From: an uncultured Chryseobacterium sp.
GTDB lineage: Bacteria > Bacteroidota > Bacteroidia > Flavobacteriales > Weeksellaceae
DNA: 61,286 nucleotides
NCBI GenBank assembly: GCA_913774355.1
Contig: CAJYGB010000024.1
Coordinates: 1-61,286, forward strand
Direction of reading: 5' to 3'
Shown here: one piece after another, positions 1 to 7,259 of the stretch
Numbering within the stretch: the first letter of the stretch is position 1
How the letters are laid out: every line of letters begins with the position of its first letter
The notes under the pieces: model-generated
The model's database searches: none
What the model saw: the letters and a program-made list of their open reading frames with translations, nothing else
Told to the model about the DNA's origin: nothing
Translations under genes and position numbers: made by a program

Positions 1-119
1 CATTTGCGACAGCAATAACCATTTTTCCACTTCCAATGGGAGAGATATTCTTCGCAATCCAAATCTGTTTTAAAGCGTTCAGCAAACTCCAGAAGGTTTT
101 GACCCTTAAAAATTTCCAT
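1..119 (-). CDS. IS1595-family transposase, N-terminal fragment cut by the window edge
   Basis: Reading leftward from an ATG at 119-117, an open frame runs off the window after about 39 codons. The peptide starts MEIFKGQNLLEF and continues with FKTDLDCEEYL, W-K-W-K-N-G-Y-C-C-R-K. This matches the start of ISXO2/IS1595 transposases, where a short helical segment ending in 'EYL..W+W..G+.C..C' leads into a zinc ribbon that binds the element's ends. Only the first half of the ribbon is visible, so intactness cannot be judged. The frame is too short for routine ORF listing. I did not identify the element's terminal inverted repeat in the sequence to its right. Confidence 0.65.
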   Translation of the reverse strand, partial: MEIFKGQNLLEFAERFKTDLDCEEYLSHWKWKNGYCCRK

Positions 120-446
120 AAAAATCCGGTTTTTCAGTACTTTAAAGATATGAAATTATCTAATGACCTCTAATATTTTTATTCATCTATGAACAGTCAG
201 CTCCTACGGAGCTTTCAGTCCGCTTCCGTTCTTCAAAACATATCATATTGTTCAAAAATTCTGGTTTCACCGCTCTTATAAGCATAGGCGGCTTTGTGAA
301 CCTTAAAGCAGCAAGATGGTAACAAACTCTTCGTGAGCTTCGTGTTCAAAAAGCATTACTCCCAGAATGACAAAAACCTCCCGGAAGATCCGAAAGGCTT
401 TTGCGTATTAAATGTGGAAATGTTTAGTTCTAATCGAGCCAAGCTC
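120..446. other. Intergenic region, AT-rich with a small palindrome
   Basis: About 330 bases without a convincing gene. It holds the upstream side of the transposase fragment and a perfect short palindrome AGCTCCTACGGAGCT at 199-213, of a type that recurs as extragenic repeats in flavobacterial genomes. A 64-codon frame at 333-527 has no recognisable features and overlaps the peptide gene on the other strand, so I do not call it. Confidence 0.4.
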
Positions 447-635
447 TTATATAGCATCGTTACAAGTGTAAACCTGCGGACAAGCGATGTACTGAACACA
501 GTAAAATGGTCCCGTTACAGATCCTGAACAGCTGCATCCGCATTTTGAAAGATCCGGCGTTCCGCTTATTCCCCCTGTGATGTTTCTAAGCTCTGCTTTT
601 TTTAGCTTTTTCGCGTTTTTTAAAAAATTGTGCAT
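447..635 (-). CDS. Cys-rich peptide with bacteriocin-type GG leader
   Basis: A 62-residue peptide. Residues 1-22 form a leader rich in Lys and Leu that ends LKKAELRNITGG, the double-glycine signal of the 'bacteriocin-type' leader family common in Chryseobacterium. The following 40-residue part carries six cysteines in a C-G-C-S-C ... F-Y-C ... I-A-C ... Y-T-C arrangement. By analogy the leader would be cut after GG during export by a peptidase-containing ABC transporter; no such transporter lies in the window. The peptide is about 1.9 kb from the grasp-with-spasm operon, on the opposite strand, and its core is unlike that operon's precursor, so the two are probably unrelated in processing. 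Start is the only ATG. Whether it is antimicrobial is unknown. Confidence 0.75.
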   Translation of the reverse strand: MHNFLKNAKKLKKAELRNITGGISGTPDLSKCGCSCSGSVTGPFYCVQYIACPQVYTCNDAI

Positions 636-800
636 TGTGATTGGTTTTTAAATTAAACAATTGGGTAACGTTTCAAAGTTAAACAAATATTAATTATTCA
701 AAGCATAATTTAATATGAAATTTGATAATTTATTTATCTTGTTCCACTTATTGACCGTATAACGTAAAAGTTGTTTTAAATATTTCTTAAACACCGGAAT

Positions 801-2040
801 TTATTCTACGAATTCCAGGTCTTTATCATGCGTTTCCGAAACGGTAAGAGCTGAATAAAACGCCAGCCCGAAGACAATGGCTCCCACCATGGCAGCACTT
901 ATGATTACGGAAAAATCTTTCTTTAAAACATCAAATGCAAAGATCATCACCGGAACCAGCCCGCGTACCATATTCGGGACGGTAGTGGTAGCTGTGTTTC
1001 TGATATTTGTACCGAACTGCTCGGCGGCCAGCGTAACGAACATTGCCCAATATCCTGTTCCGAGCCCCAGCCAGACGCAGAACATGTAATATTTCGTTTC
1101 CGAGTTCGTATTTCCGAACAGCATGATGGCTACCCCGACAATGGTAAAGGCAAGCATATAAAAGATAGCCATTTTCCGGGATTTCAGAAGATGCGAAATA
1201 AACCCGCTGGCAAGGTCACCAACAGAAATACCTATATAAGCCCACATAATCGCCTTCCCTGGATTAAGACTGGCAATGCCCATTTCCGGTGCAAACTGAT
1301 TGGCCAATACGGCTAAAATCCCAATGCAATACCAGGTAGGCAACCCGACGGCAATGCATTTTAAATATCGGATCAGACGGTCTTTATTGGTGAAAAAGAA
1401 AAAAATTTCCCTTGGAAACCGATTTATGTTCAATGTTTTTATAAATCCCGGATTCGGAGACACTGATTCTCAGAAAAAGCAGCATGATTCCCAGCACACC
1501 GCCAATGAGATAAGAAATATTCCACCCGCCTGCCAATTCTACCGTAAGTTGCGCCACCACTGCTCCCATCAGGCCGAAACCGGCTACAACGGACGTCCCG
1601 ATAGCTCTTAAATTCTTCGGCAGGCTTTCGGAAACCAGGGTAATTCCGGCTCCGAGTTCTCCGGCAAGGCCAATCCCTGCAATAAATCGCAATCCGGCGT
1701 ACTGGTATACCAGATGCTCTTTTGGGAAATGAGGCAGGAAACCGCAGGCAATATTAGCCAGAGAATAAACGAGAATGGATCCGAACAGGACTGAAAGCCT
1801 TCCCTTTTTGTCTCCGAAAATTCCCCAGAAAATCCCGCCGATCAGCAGGCCGACCATCTGGGCATTCAGGATAAAGGTTCCGTCCGTATCCGGATTAAGC
1901 CCCAACGCTTTCAGACTGGGAATCCGGACAATGCCGAACAGCAGCAGATCATAGATGTCTACAAAATAGCCCAAAGCGGAAATGATTACGGGGATTGAGA
2001 AAATATATTTCAGTTTTGAAGAGGAGGAGAGTTCCTGCAT
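801..2040 (-). pseudogene. MFS transporter split by a frameshift in a T7 run
   Basis: Two overlapping frames (2040-1384 and 1463-801) together make one 12-helix major facilitator of about 413 residues. The first half starts MQELSSSSKLKYIF and carries the MFS motif A as GDKKGR in the loop between helices 2 and 3; the second half carries helices 7-12 and ends HDKDLEFVE. The frame changes at a homopolymer (seven A on the plus strand, 1399-1405). Removing one base there fuses them smoothly as ...GNFF-FFTNKDRL.... Hydrophobic pattern and motif suggest a metabolite/H+ symporter; the substrate cannot be told. The lesion is either a real off-switch, a slippage-prone contingency tract, or a sequencing error. 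Nothing else in either half looks decayed. Confidence 0.8.
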
Positions 2041-2525
2041 GGTAATTTTAAATTTGACTAAAAATAAAAATTAATTTCAATCCTGCGGTATTTTAATTTC
2101 GGATTAAATTAATTTAATTAAAAAACAATGATACATTGATATTTTTAATTTTTAAATCAATGTCTCGGGACTTTCTTCTACTTTTTCAGCGGTAAAGTTA
2201 ATGCTGCCTTAAAATTTTTAAAAGAATTTAAAAACCTCTTTTTTAAATCAAAAAAAATATTTAACATTGTAAAAAAGTTAACGAATAATTGTTTACAACA
2301 ACAGAATATCTTTATGTTCAGGGAACTTATCGTATAAAGTGAGAATAATAAAATTCCGGGCTTTCTTACATTATTATGACTAGCTAGGAACCGAAATATC
2401 TAAACATGGAGTATGCTGTAGTACGTAATACAGCCGAAAGATGGATAAATAAGCCTGCAGGCGGCACCAATAAAGATCTAACGTGTCTAAACTTTGATCT
2501 GATTATTAACTACAAAACTTTAAAA
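2041..2525. other. Divergent intergenic region upstream of the RiPP operon
   Basis: About 485 very AT-rich bases between the MFS gene (leftward) and the RiPP precursor (rightward). A possible rightward promoter is TTG at 2289-2291 and TATCTTTA at 2307-2314; the last base departs from TAnnTTTG and the 15-base spacer is short, so it is weak evidence. An in-frame ATG at 2406 would extend the precursor by 40 residues with no leader-like character, so I treat 2406-2525 as 5' untranslated region. Confidence 0.35.
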
Positions 2526-2708
2526 ATGAAAAAACAGCTAAAGTCCTTACAAGGCAAGAAATTAAATTCTAATGACATGATTTCCGTAAAAGGAGGAAAA
2601 AAGGCGCTTGAACCTACTAAAACGATGGTTCTTACGAACAGTAACGGGCATACCTCAGATGACGGATCAACGGATGATTCAGACTGGGCTTCCGGTTCAG
2701 ATTTGTAA
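2526..2708 (+). CDS. Graspetide-like RiPP precursor of a grasp-with-spasm system
   Basis: A 60-residue precursor. Residues 1-24 are a leader: MKKQLKSLQGKKLNSNDM then ISVKGG, the 'natural product precursor' leader pattern of Bacteroidota ending in a double glycine. The core after GG is short, Lys/Thr at first, then a Ser/Thr/Asp-rich tail (TSDDGSTDDSDWASGSDL) with many hydroxyl and carboxylate side chains. Such cores are substrates for ATP-grasp ligases that link Ser/Thr or Lys to Asp/Glu (omega-ester or amide rings). The gene immediately precedes a lipoprotein (4-base gap), an ATP-grasp ligase and a SPASM protein, which defines the system. I chose ATG 2526 over the upstream in-frame ATG 2406 because the leader motif begins there. 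Actual ring pattern is not predictable by eye. Confidence 0.8.
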   Translation: MKKQLKSLQGKKLNSNDMISVKGGKKALEPTKTMVLTNSNGHTSDDGSTDDSDWASGSDL

Positions 2709-2711
2709 GGT

Positions 2712-3251
2712 ATGACTATCCTAAAAAAAGCAGAAAGCCAATTCTTATTGGCTTTCGTTTCTTTAGTCCTGCTGGCCTCATGTTCAGGTTATAACGCGAC
2801 GGCCTCCGATTGGCATAATGAGAATGACAATTACAGTTATTTGTTTACCAGTAACAATCATGATATTAAATTTCACAGTTATGGCGGACGATATTTAGCC
2901 CATAGGATATTTTACCGAAAGTATGGAGAGCTCGTTTTTACTTATTATGACCGGTTAAGACAAATTAAAAAGGAAAAAGGCAATGATGTGTACTACAGCC
3001 TGTTTGTCGTCAAAAATATTCCTGAAGAAGTACGTCGGAAAAATGATACGGTAACGGTGAAGCTTTACAACAAGGAAGTCATCAGCTTCAGCGAAAATGA
3101 CAGGAAAGGAAGGAAAAAAATCTACAAAAGGTATTTTACTTTCGGTGATACGAATTACCTGTTTGTCGGGGAATATAAAAGATTTTATAAAGACCAGCCT
3201 GCGATTTATGAACGTCATATGTCCCAGGAAATGGAAGGATTGGAATTATGA
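2712..3251 (+). CDS. Lipoprotein of unknown function in the RiPP operon
   Basis: A 179-residue protein with a hydrophobic N-terminus and a lipobox LLAS-C (Cys at about residue 24), so it is likely lipidated and exported to the periplasm or outer membrane. The rest is polar, Tyr/Lys-rich, with alternating beta-strand-like stretches (FHSYGGRYLAHRIFY, TVTVKLYNKEVISF). I recognise no family. It begins 4 bases after the precursor and its stop overlaps the ligase start by ATGA, so it is translated with the modification enzymes. Its position suggests immunity, a receptor for the product, or an export partner, but none of these is shown by the sequence. Confidence 0.7.
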   Translation: MTILKKAESQFLLAFVSLVLLASCSGYNATASDWHNENDNYSYLFTSNNHDIKFHSYGGRYLAHRIFYRKYGELVFTYYDRLRQIKKEKGNDVYYSLFVVKNIPEEVRRKNDTVTVKLYNKEVISFSENDRKGRKKIYKRYFTFGDTNYLFVGEYKRFYKDQPAIYERHMSQEMEGLEL

Positions 3252-4252
3252 GCGAAATTTTAATTATCTCAAAAGCGGATTTTGAACTGACTACCAACAG
3301 CGTATGCGACTGGCTGAACCATTACGGGGTTCCTTTTATAAGGTTGAATGTGGACCGGATTGCCGATCCTTTGTATTATGAGGTATTTATAAATCTGAAT
3401 GGTCATGAGCTGGAAATTTTTGATAAGGTTAATAGCAGAAAAATCGATCTTAAAAAGATAAAGGTCGTGTGGTGCCGAAGGTTTATTGATATGGTGTACG
3501 AACAGGTCGTCACGCAGGAAAAGGAGATCGATGGGAACGTCATCAGGTTTGCCAAATTCCATGCTGCTGAGCGAAACCGGTTTTTAAGGATTCTTTATGA
3601 CTTTTATCCGGAATGGAAATGGTTCGATTATTATAAGGATTCTCTTAAAATCGATAAGATTGAAGTTTTAAGACTGGCGAAAAAGCATGGCTTAACGATT
3701 CCTGAAACCTATATTGCCAACAGCTGCGAATCTTTACGGAAAATTTCAGATCTAAAGAAAAACCTTATTACCAAGCCGATTTTCGAGGGGGTTACGTTCT
3801 CTGATTCAAGGGGAATGTACGGTACCCATACCCAACCGGTTAAAAAATGTGAGATCGACGTATTCACACCGTCTCTGTTTCAGGAGAACATCCTGAAAAA
3901 GTTTGAACTGAGAATATTCTACCTCAGCGGTAAGTTCTATCCGATGGCCATCTTTTCATCGAAAAGCAGCCGGACCCGAACGGATTTCAGGAACTACGAT
4001 ATCTTCAATCCGAACCGGTGCGTACCCTATCATTTGCCACAGGCCATAAAAGAAAGCCTGACTGATCTGATGAATGATTTACATCTTTCTTCCGGCTCTA
4101 TCGACATGATTAAGCATGTGGACGGAAGATATATTTTCTTAGAAGTAAATCCTGTAGGTCAATTCGGGATGGTTTCCCAGCCGTGCAATTATTATCTGGA
4201 AAAAGAAGTGGCAGAATTTTTAATACAACAGAAAGAAAAAGAATATGCCTGA
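3248..4252 (+). CDS. gwsG: Grasp-with-spasm ATP-grasp peptide ligase (GwsG-type)
   Basis: A 334-residue ATP-grasp enzyme of the MvdC/MvdD-like class, which activates Asp/Glu side chains of a precursor as acyl phosphates and joins them to Ser/Thr/Lys. Residues 1-110 form the N-terminal domain ending in KVVWCRRF, the counterpart of the 'vWyRr' signature. The ATP-grasp part shows LITKPIFEG (nucleotide-binding Lys), FQENILKKFELRIFYL, a basic RTRTDFRNYD segment and the metal-binding end GSIDMIKHVDG ... FLEVNPVGQFG. All expected residues are present, so it should be active. It overlaps the lipoprotein by 4 bases and the following 62-aa frame by 8 bases. The precursor at 2526 is its probable substrate. 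Confidence 0.85.
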   Translation: MSEILIISKADFELTTNSVCDWLNHYGVPFIRLNVDRIADPLYYEVFINLNGHELEIFDKVNSRKIDLKKIKVVWCRRFIDMVYEQVVTQEKEIDGNVIRFAKFHAAERNRFLRILYDFYPEWKWFDYYKDSLKIDKIEVLRLAKKHGLTIPETYIANSCESLRKISDLKKNLITKPIFEGVTFSDSRGMYGTHTQPVKKCEIDVFTPSLFQENILKKFELRIFYLSGKFYPMAIFSSKSSRTRTDFRNYDIFNPNRCVPYHLPQAIKESLTDLMNDLHLSSGSIDMIKHVDGRYIFLEVNPVGQFGMVSQPCNYYLEKEVAEFLIQQKEKEYA

Positions 4253-4433
4253 TCATATAAAAAAGATTATTGAGAAGAATAAAGGATCTTATATCATAAG
4301 AAATCTCAATGCGCTGTTCAGCCCGAACGAGAAGCTTCCGGATTACCGGGATTCCAATATCAAATCGTCTCTCCAGAACGGCTCCGGAATCTATGTAAGT
4401 AAAAAATTTTATAAAAAAATATCGAAGTTTTGA
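4245..4433 (+). CDS. 62-aa protein between ligase and SPASM gene
   Basis: A small frame overlapping gwsG by 8 bases at its start and abutting or overlapping the SPASM gene at its end. The product (MPDHIKKIIEKNKGSYIIRN ... KKFYKKISKF) is basic with an Asn/Ser-rich middle and no signal peptide, cysteine, or GG leader. The tight coupling on both sides argues that it is translated. I do not recognise a family; it might be a small recognition partner, or a second atypical substrate, because its middle (DSNIKSSLQNGSG) is Ser/Asn-rich. Either is a guess. Confidence 0.55.
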   Translation: MPDHIKKIIEKNKGSYIIRNLNALFSPNEKLPDYRDSNIKSSLQNGSGIYVSKKFYKKISKF

Positions 4434-4447
4434 CCTCACAAAATATA

Positions 4448-5539
4448 ATGCATAAGCTCTATGCCGATATTATTCCCGTAAAAGGATATTCGCGCTCGAT
4501 CCTGTTTGATATGACTAAAAACAGGTACTGGTATATTCCCAACGAATTATATGACATTCTCACCCAGGATATTGATTTTGAAAATTTGCAGGCACTCTAT
4601 CCTGAAGACCGTAAAACAGTAAAGGAATATAAAAGGTTTTTACAACAGCACGATCTTATTTTCAGGATATCCGATGATGAAACAGTTGCCTTTCCACCCA
4701 TTGACATGAAATGGCATATCCCAGGCAGCATTAGCAATATGATTATCGATGTGGATTCTGAAACGTCCTTTGCCTCACTGTCGAAAATAGATAACGAAAT
4801 AGGGAAATTAGGCGTTGAAGCCATACTCTTCCGCTGCTTTTCAGAAAAAAGGCTGCGGGAACTTAAGAAATACCTCATTTGCCTGAGCGATAATCCTAAC
4901 AACAGGTTGCGTGATATTCAGCTTGAAATCAGCATTCAGGGAAAATCAAATTCGAAAAGGACAACAGCTGACTTAAATGAAATTGCAAAACTGCCGATCG
5001 TCAGTACGGTCACCATTTATACTTTAAATAAAAAACTGTTAACTGCTCCGGCAGAAGACAGTAAAATCCAAGTTTGGAAAAAATCCGTTACAGGACCCAA
5101 AAACTGCGGGACCATACAGGGAAACATTGATTCAGTAAACCTCGAAATTATTTCGGAGTCCATGCATCATAACTCCTGCCTGAACTGCAAACTTTCGATC
5201 GACAGTTCCGGGAATATAAAAAACTGCCCTTCCATGAAGCAGAGTTTCGGAAATATCGAAAATACAGGTTTGGAAAAAAGCCTTCTTCATAAAGATTTCA
5301 GACGATACTGGAACCTGACGAAAGACGACATTGAAGGCTGTAAAGATTGTGAATTCCGGTATGTCTGCACGGACTGCAGAGCTTACACCGAACGCACTCA
5401 TACAGACAAAGACGGCCTGGACATTTCAAAGCCATTAAAATGTGGCTATGACCCGTACACAGGCGAATGGGAAGATTGGAACACCAACCCCTTAAAACAA
5501 AAAGCAATTCAATATTATGAAATGGAAAAATATAGTTAA
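4448..5539 (+). CDS. gwsS: Grasp-with-spasm SPASM-domain maturase lacking radical-SAM cysteines (GwsS-type)
   Basis: About 363 residues from ATG 4448 (MHKLYADIIPVKGYSR); a TTG at 4430 would add six residues and give a 4-base overlap with the preceding frame. The C-terminal third is a SPASM domain: SCLNCKL, KNCPSM, then GCKDCEFRYVCTDCRAY and KCGYDP, the cysteines that bind auxiliary iron-sulfur clusters. The N-terminal two thirds have no CxxxCxxC, so the classical S-adenosylmethionine-cleaving cluster cannot form. That fits what I know of this family, which is named for SPASM plus ATP-grasp. Likely role: maturation or handling of the graspetide precursor. Its stop lies 23 bases inside the GLPGLI gene. 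Confidence 0.8.
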   Translation: MHKLYADIIPVKGYSRSILFDMTKNRYWYIPNELYDILTQDIDFENLQALYPEDRKTVKEYKRFLQQHDLIFRISDDETVAFPPIDMKWHIPGSISNMIIDVDSETSFASLSKIDNEIGKLGVEAILFRCFSEKRLRELKKYLICLSDNPNNRLRDIQLEISIQGKSNSKRTTADLNEIAKLPIVSTVTIYTLNKKLLTAPAEDSKIQVWKKSVTGPKNCGTIQGNIDSVNLEIISESMHHNSCLNCKLSIDSSGNIKNCPSMKQSFGNIENTGLEKSLLHKDFRRYWNLTKDDIEGCKDCEFRYVCTDCRAYTERTHTDKDGLDISKPLKCGYDPYTGEWEDWNTNPLKQKAIQYYEMEKYS

Positions 5540-6341
5540 AGTACTGCTCTTTGCAGGTTTACTTTCTAACTCGGTGTATGCACAAAGCTATAAGATCGAT
5601 TACCGGATGAACTTTAAAACAGACTCCCTGTCTGAAGAAATGCAGATGAAGGATATGGTTCTGCTGATTAAAGGTAAAGAATCAAAATTCTACTCCCGGG
5701 ATCAGTACCTTAACGATTCATTGGTCATTGAAAAGGAAAAAGCCGGAGCGGAAGCACAAAAAAAATACGATTATCAGTTTATGGTTATCAAAGATTACAG
5801 ACAAAAAAAGATTTACCGGTTTACTGTTTTGCTCAGGGATCTGTACAGAATTTCAGAAAAGAGCACAAGCTTTAAATGGGAAATCACCAAAGACACCAAA
5901 AAAATCGGGGATTATACCTGCCAGAAGGCAATGCTCCTCTATTCCGGCCGTACATGGGAAGCATGGTTTACCACAGATATTGCTTTGCAGAACGGTCCTT
6001 ATGTATTTGACGGACTTCCCGGACTGATCGTCTCCATGAAAGATACCAAAAACAATTATGAATTTTTGCTTGCTGCAATCCGGAAAGATAAAAGTATCGA
6101 TATTGCTTACTTCTCTACCAAACCTTTAGACATCAACCGCAAACAGTGGGTTAAAGTTCAACAGGACTATTACAACGATCCGTACCGGGAAATGAAGTCA
6201 GGAAATGTAAAAGCAGTCTGGCAGGATGCCAACGGGAAAAGATTCGTACCGGATTACAAAGAATTAACGAAAACAGAACAGCAGTACATGAAGAAACACA
6301 ACAATCCCATAGAACTGGCCGATGCTATCCAATATCCTTAA
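5517..6341 (+). CDS. GLPGLI family secreted protein
   Basis: A 274-residue protein with a signal peptide (MKWKNIVKVLLFAGLLSNS, cleavage near VYA-Q) and the family hallmark GLPGLI inside FDGLPGLIVSMKD at about residue 165. Preceding it are the usual IGDYTCQKA and W-F-T-T-DI segments. GLPGLI proteins are abundant in Bacteroidota and often follow grasp-with-spasm or TonB-dependent receptor genes; their function is not established. It overlaps the SPASM gene by 23 bases, so it belongs to the operon and is the last gene before a strong terminator. A plausible role is sensing, binding or exporting the modified peptide at the envelope. Confidence 0.85.
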   Translation: MKWKNIVKVLLFAGLLSNSVYAQSYKIDYRMNFKTDSLSEEMQMKDMVLLIKGKESKFYSRDQYLNDSLVIEKEKAGAEAQKKYDYQFMVIKDYRQKKIYRFTVLLRDLYRISEKSTSFKWEITKDTKKIGDYTCQKAMLLYSGRTWEAWFTTDIALQNGPYVFDGLPGLIVSMKDTKNNYEFLLAAIRKDKSIDIAYFSTKPLDINRKQWVKVQQDYYNDPYREMKSGNVKAVWQDANGKRFVPDYKELTKTEQQYMKKHNNPIELADAIQYP

Positions 6342-6395
6342 ATGATAAGAGATTTATTCTCTAACAGATGGCAGCCAGCTAACAGCAAAATAAGA

Positions 6396-6427
6396 CAGGC
6401 ATCCTATCGGGATGCTTGTTTTTTTTA
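6396..6427 (+). terminator. Intrinsic terminator of the RiPP operon
   Basis: A 9-bp stem (6396-6404 with 6410-6418, one G-T pair) with a 5-base loop, followed by eight T at 6419-6426. It lies 55 bases after the GLPGLI stop. Confidence 0.85.
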
Positions 6428-6591
6428 ATATTATCGAATATATTCTTCAACCTGGATACGGAGAAAAGATAGGCGTAACGTCCCATCAAATATAAGGGGA
6501 GAGGAATAGCAAAGTACATTTGCGGCAGAAGAGCATCGTGATCATAAGACCGGATGAAATCCGGTTTAATAAAAGCGGACGACAATCTAAC

Positions 6592-6805
6592 TTAACGTGA
6601 ACCCGAAATAGAAAATAGAGCAAAAGGCTGGAAGAAGGAAGCCGGATGCCGGAAGTTTCTTCTGTTAAAATATTGCCAGCGGTCTTACAAATTAAATGAT
6701 CTTATTTGTTGTATTGTATCAAGAAGAAGATCCCGGTGATATTTTTTCTTTTTTATTTATTAAATCGTTGAAAATAAACCAAATACCATTGATTTTACGT
6801 TAACT
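6592..6805. repeat. MITE-like repeat, family A, copy 1 (decayed right end)
   Basis: Starts with TTAACGTGAACCCGAA at 6592-6607 and ends with a degraded inverted copy around TTTTACGTTAACTTA (6793-6806). Interior blocks such as GGAAGTTTCTTC and AAATGATC recur in the same order in the copy at 60855-61060. No coding content. The copy at 60855 has clean terminal inverted repeats and defines the family. Confidence 0.55.
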
Positions 6806-7020
6806 TATTTGAAAAAAATGTAATACACAGGCTCAAAGGCGAGGCTATTGATATCACCCTTTCAGGGCTGGATGAACGCTCTAGCGGATTTAAAATATTG
6901 AAAATTATTTAAGTAATGTAAGTTTGATGTAAAAATAGAATTGCTTATGTGACATTCAATTTAATATATTTCATAAATTACGTCGGGTTTAGCACGACAC
7001 GAAAATTGCAATTCCAAATT

Positions 7021-7059
7021 GGCTTTAGCCAAAATGCATTGTAGATTTTGGCTAAAGCC
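7021..7059. repeat. Extragenic palindromic repeat (REP-like)
   Basis: A perfect 14-base inverted repeat, GGCTTTAGCCAAAA at 7021-7034 and its complement at 7046-7059, with an 11-base loop. It lacks a T-run and sits in a gene-free stretch (6430-7208), so it is more like a REP element than a terminator. Confidence 0.6.
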
Positions 7060-7090
7060 GCTCATTATCCGACATAGGATAAATGGGCTT

Positions 7091-7113
7091 CCTTCGACAG
7101 GCTCAGGATGACA
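7091..7113. repeat. Short dispersed repeat of the 'CCTTCGACAGGCTCAGG' type
   Basis: The stretch starting CCTTCGACAGGCTCAGGATG is a widely dispersed extragenic sequence in many bacteria and creates spurious ORFs that read HPEPVEGS on the other strand, as here (6961-7161). It has no known function in this position. The rest of 6806-7208 holds nothing I can identify. Confidence 0.55.
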
Positions 7114-7208
7114 TTGCCCATTTCTATTGAAATTTGAATAATTTATGTATACTGAACTCACGTTATCAAATTAAACACCATTAGTATTGGCTTCAATATA
7201 ATTATCAT

Positions 7209-7240
7209 AAAAAAAACCTTCCAATTTCATGGAAGGTTTT
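7209..7240 (-). terminator. Intrinsic terminator after rny
   Basis: An 11-bp perfect stem (7213-7223 with 7230-7240) around ATTTCA. Read leftward it is followed by a T-run given by the A-run at 7209-7216. It lies about 20 bases after the rny stop. Confidence 0.85.
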
Positions 7241-7259
7241 ATCTAATATGATGGTAATT

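Noticed and set aside
333..527. 64-codon plus-strand frame
   Set aside because: Overlaps the GG-leader peptide gene antisense and shows no features.
2406..2525. N-terminal extension of the RiPP precursor from ATG 2406
   Set aside because: Adds 40 residues without leader character before a typical leader start at 2526.
7021..7059. Reading the 14-base palindrome as a terminator
   Set aside because: No T-run on either side and no gene ending nearby.
6961..7161. 66-codon frame containing HPEPVEGS
   Set aside because: This text is a translation of a dispersed extragenic repeat and occurs as a false ORF in many genomes.
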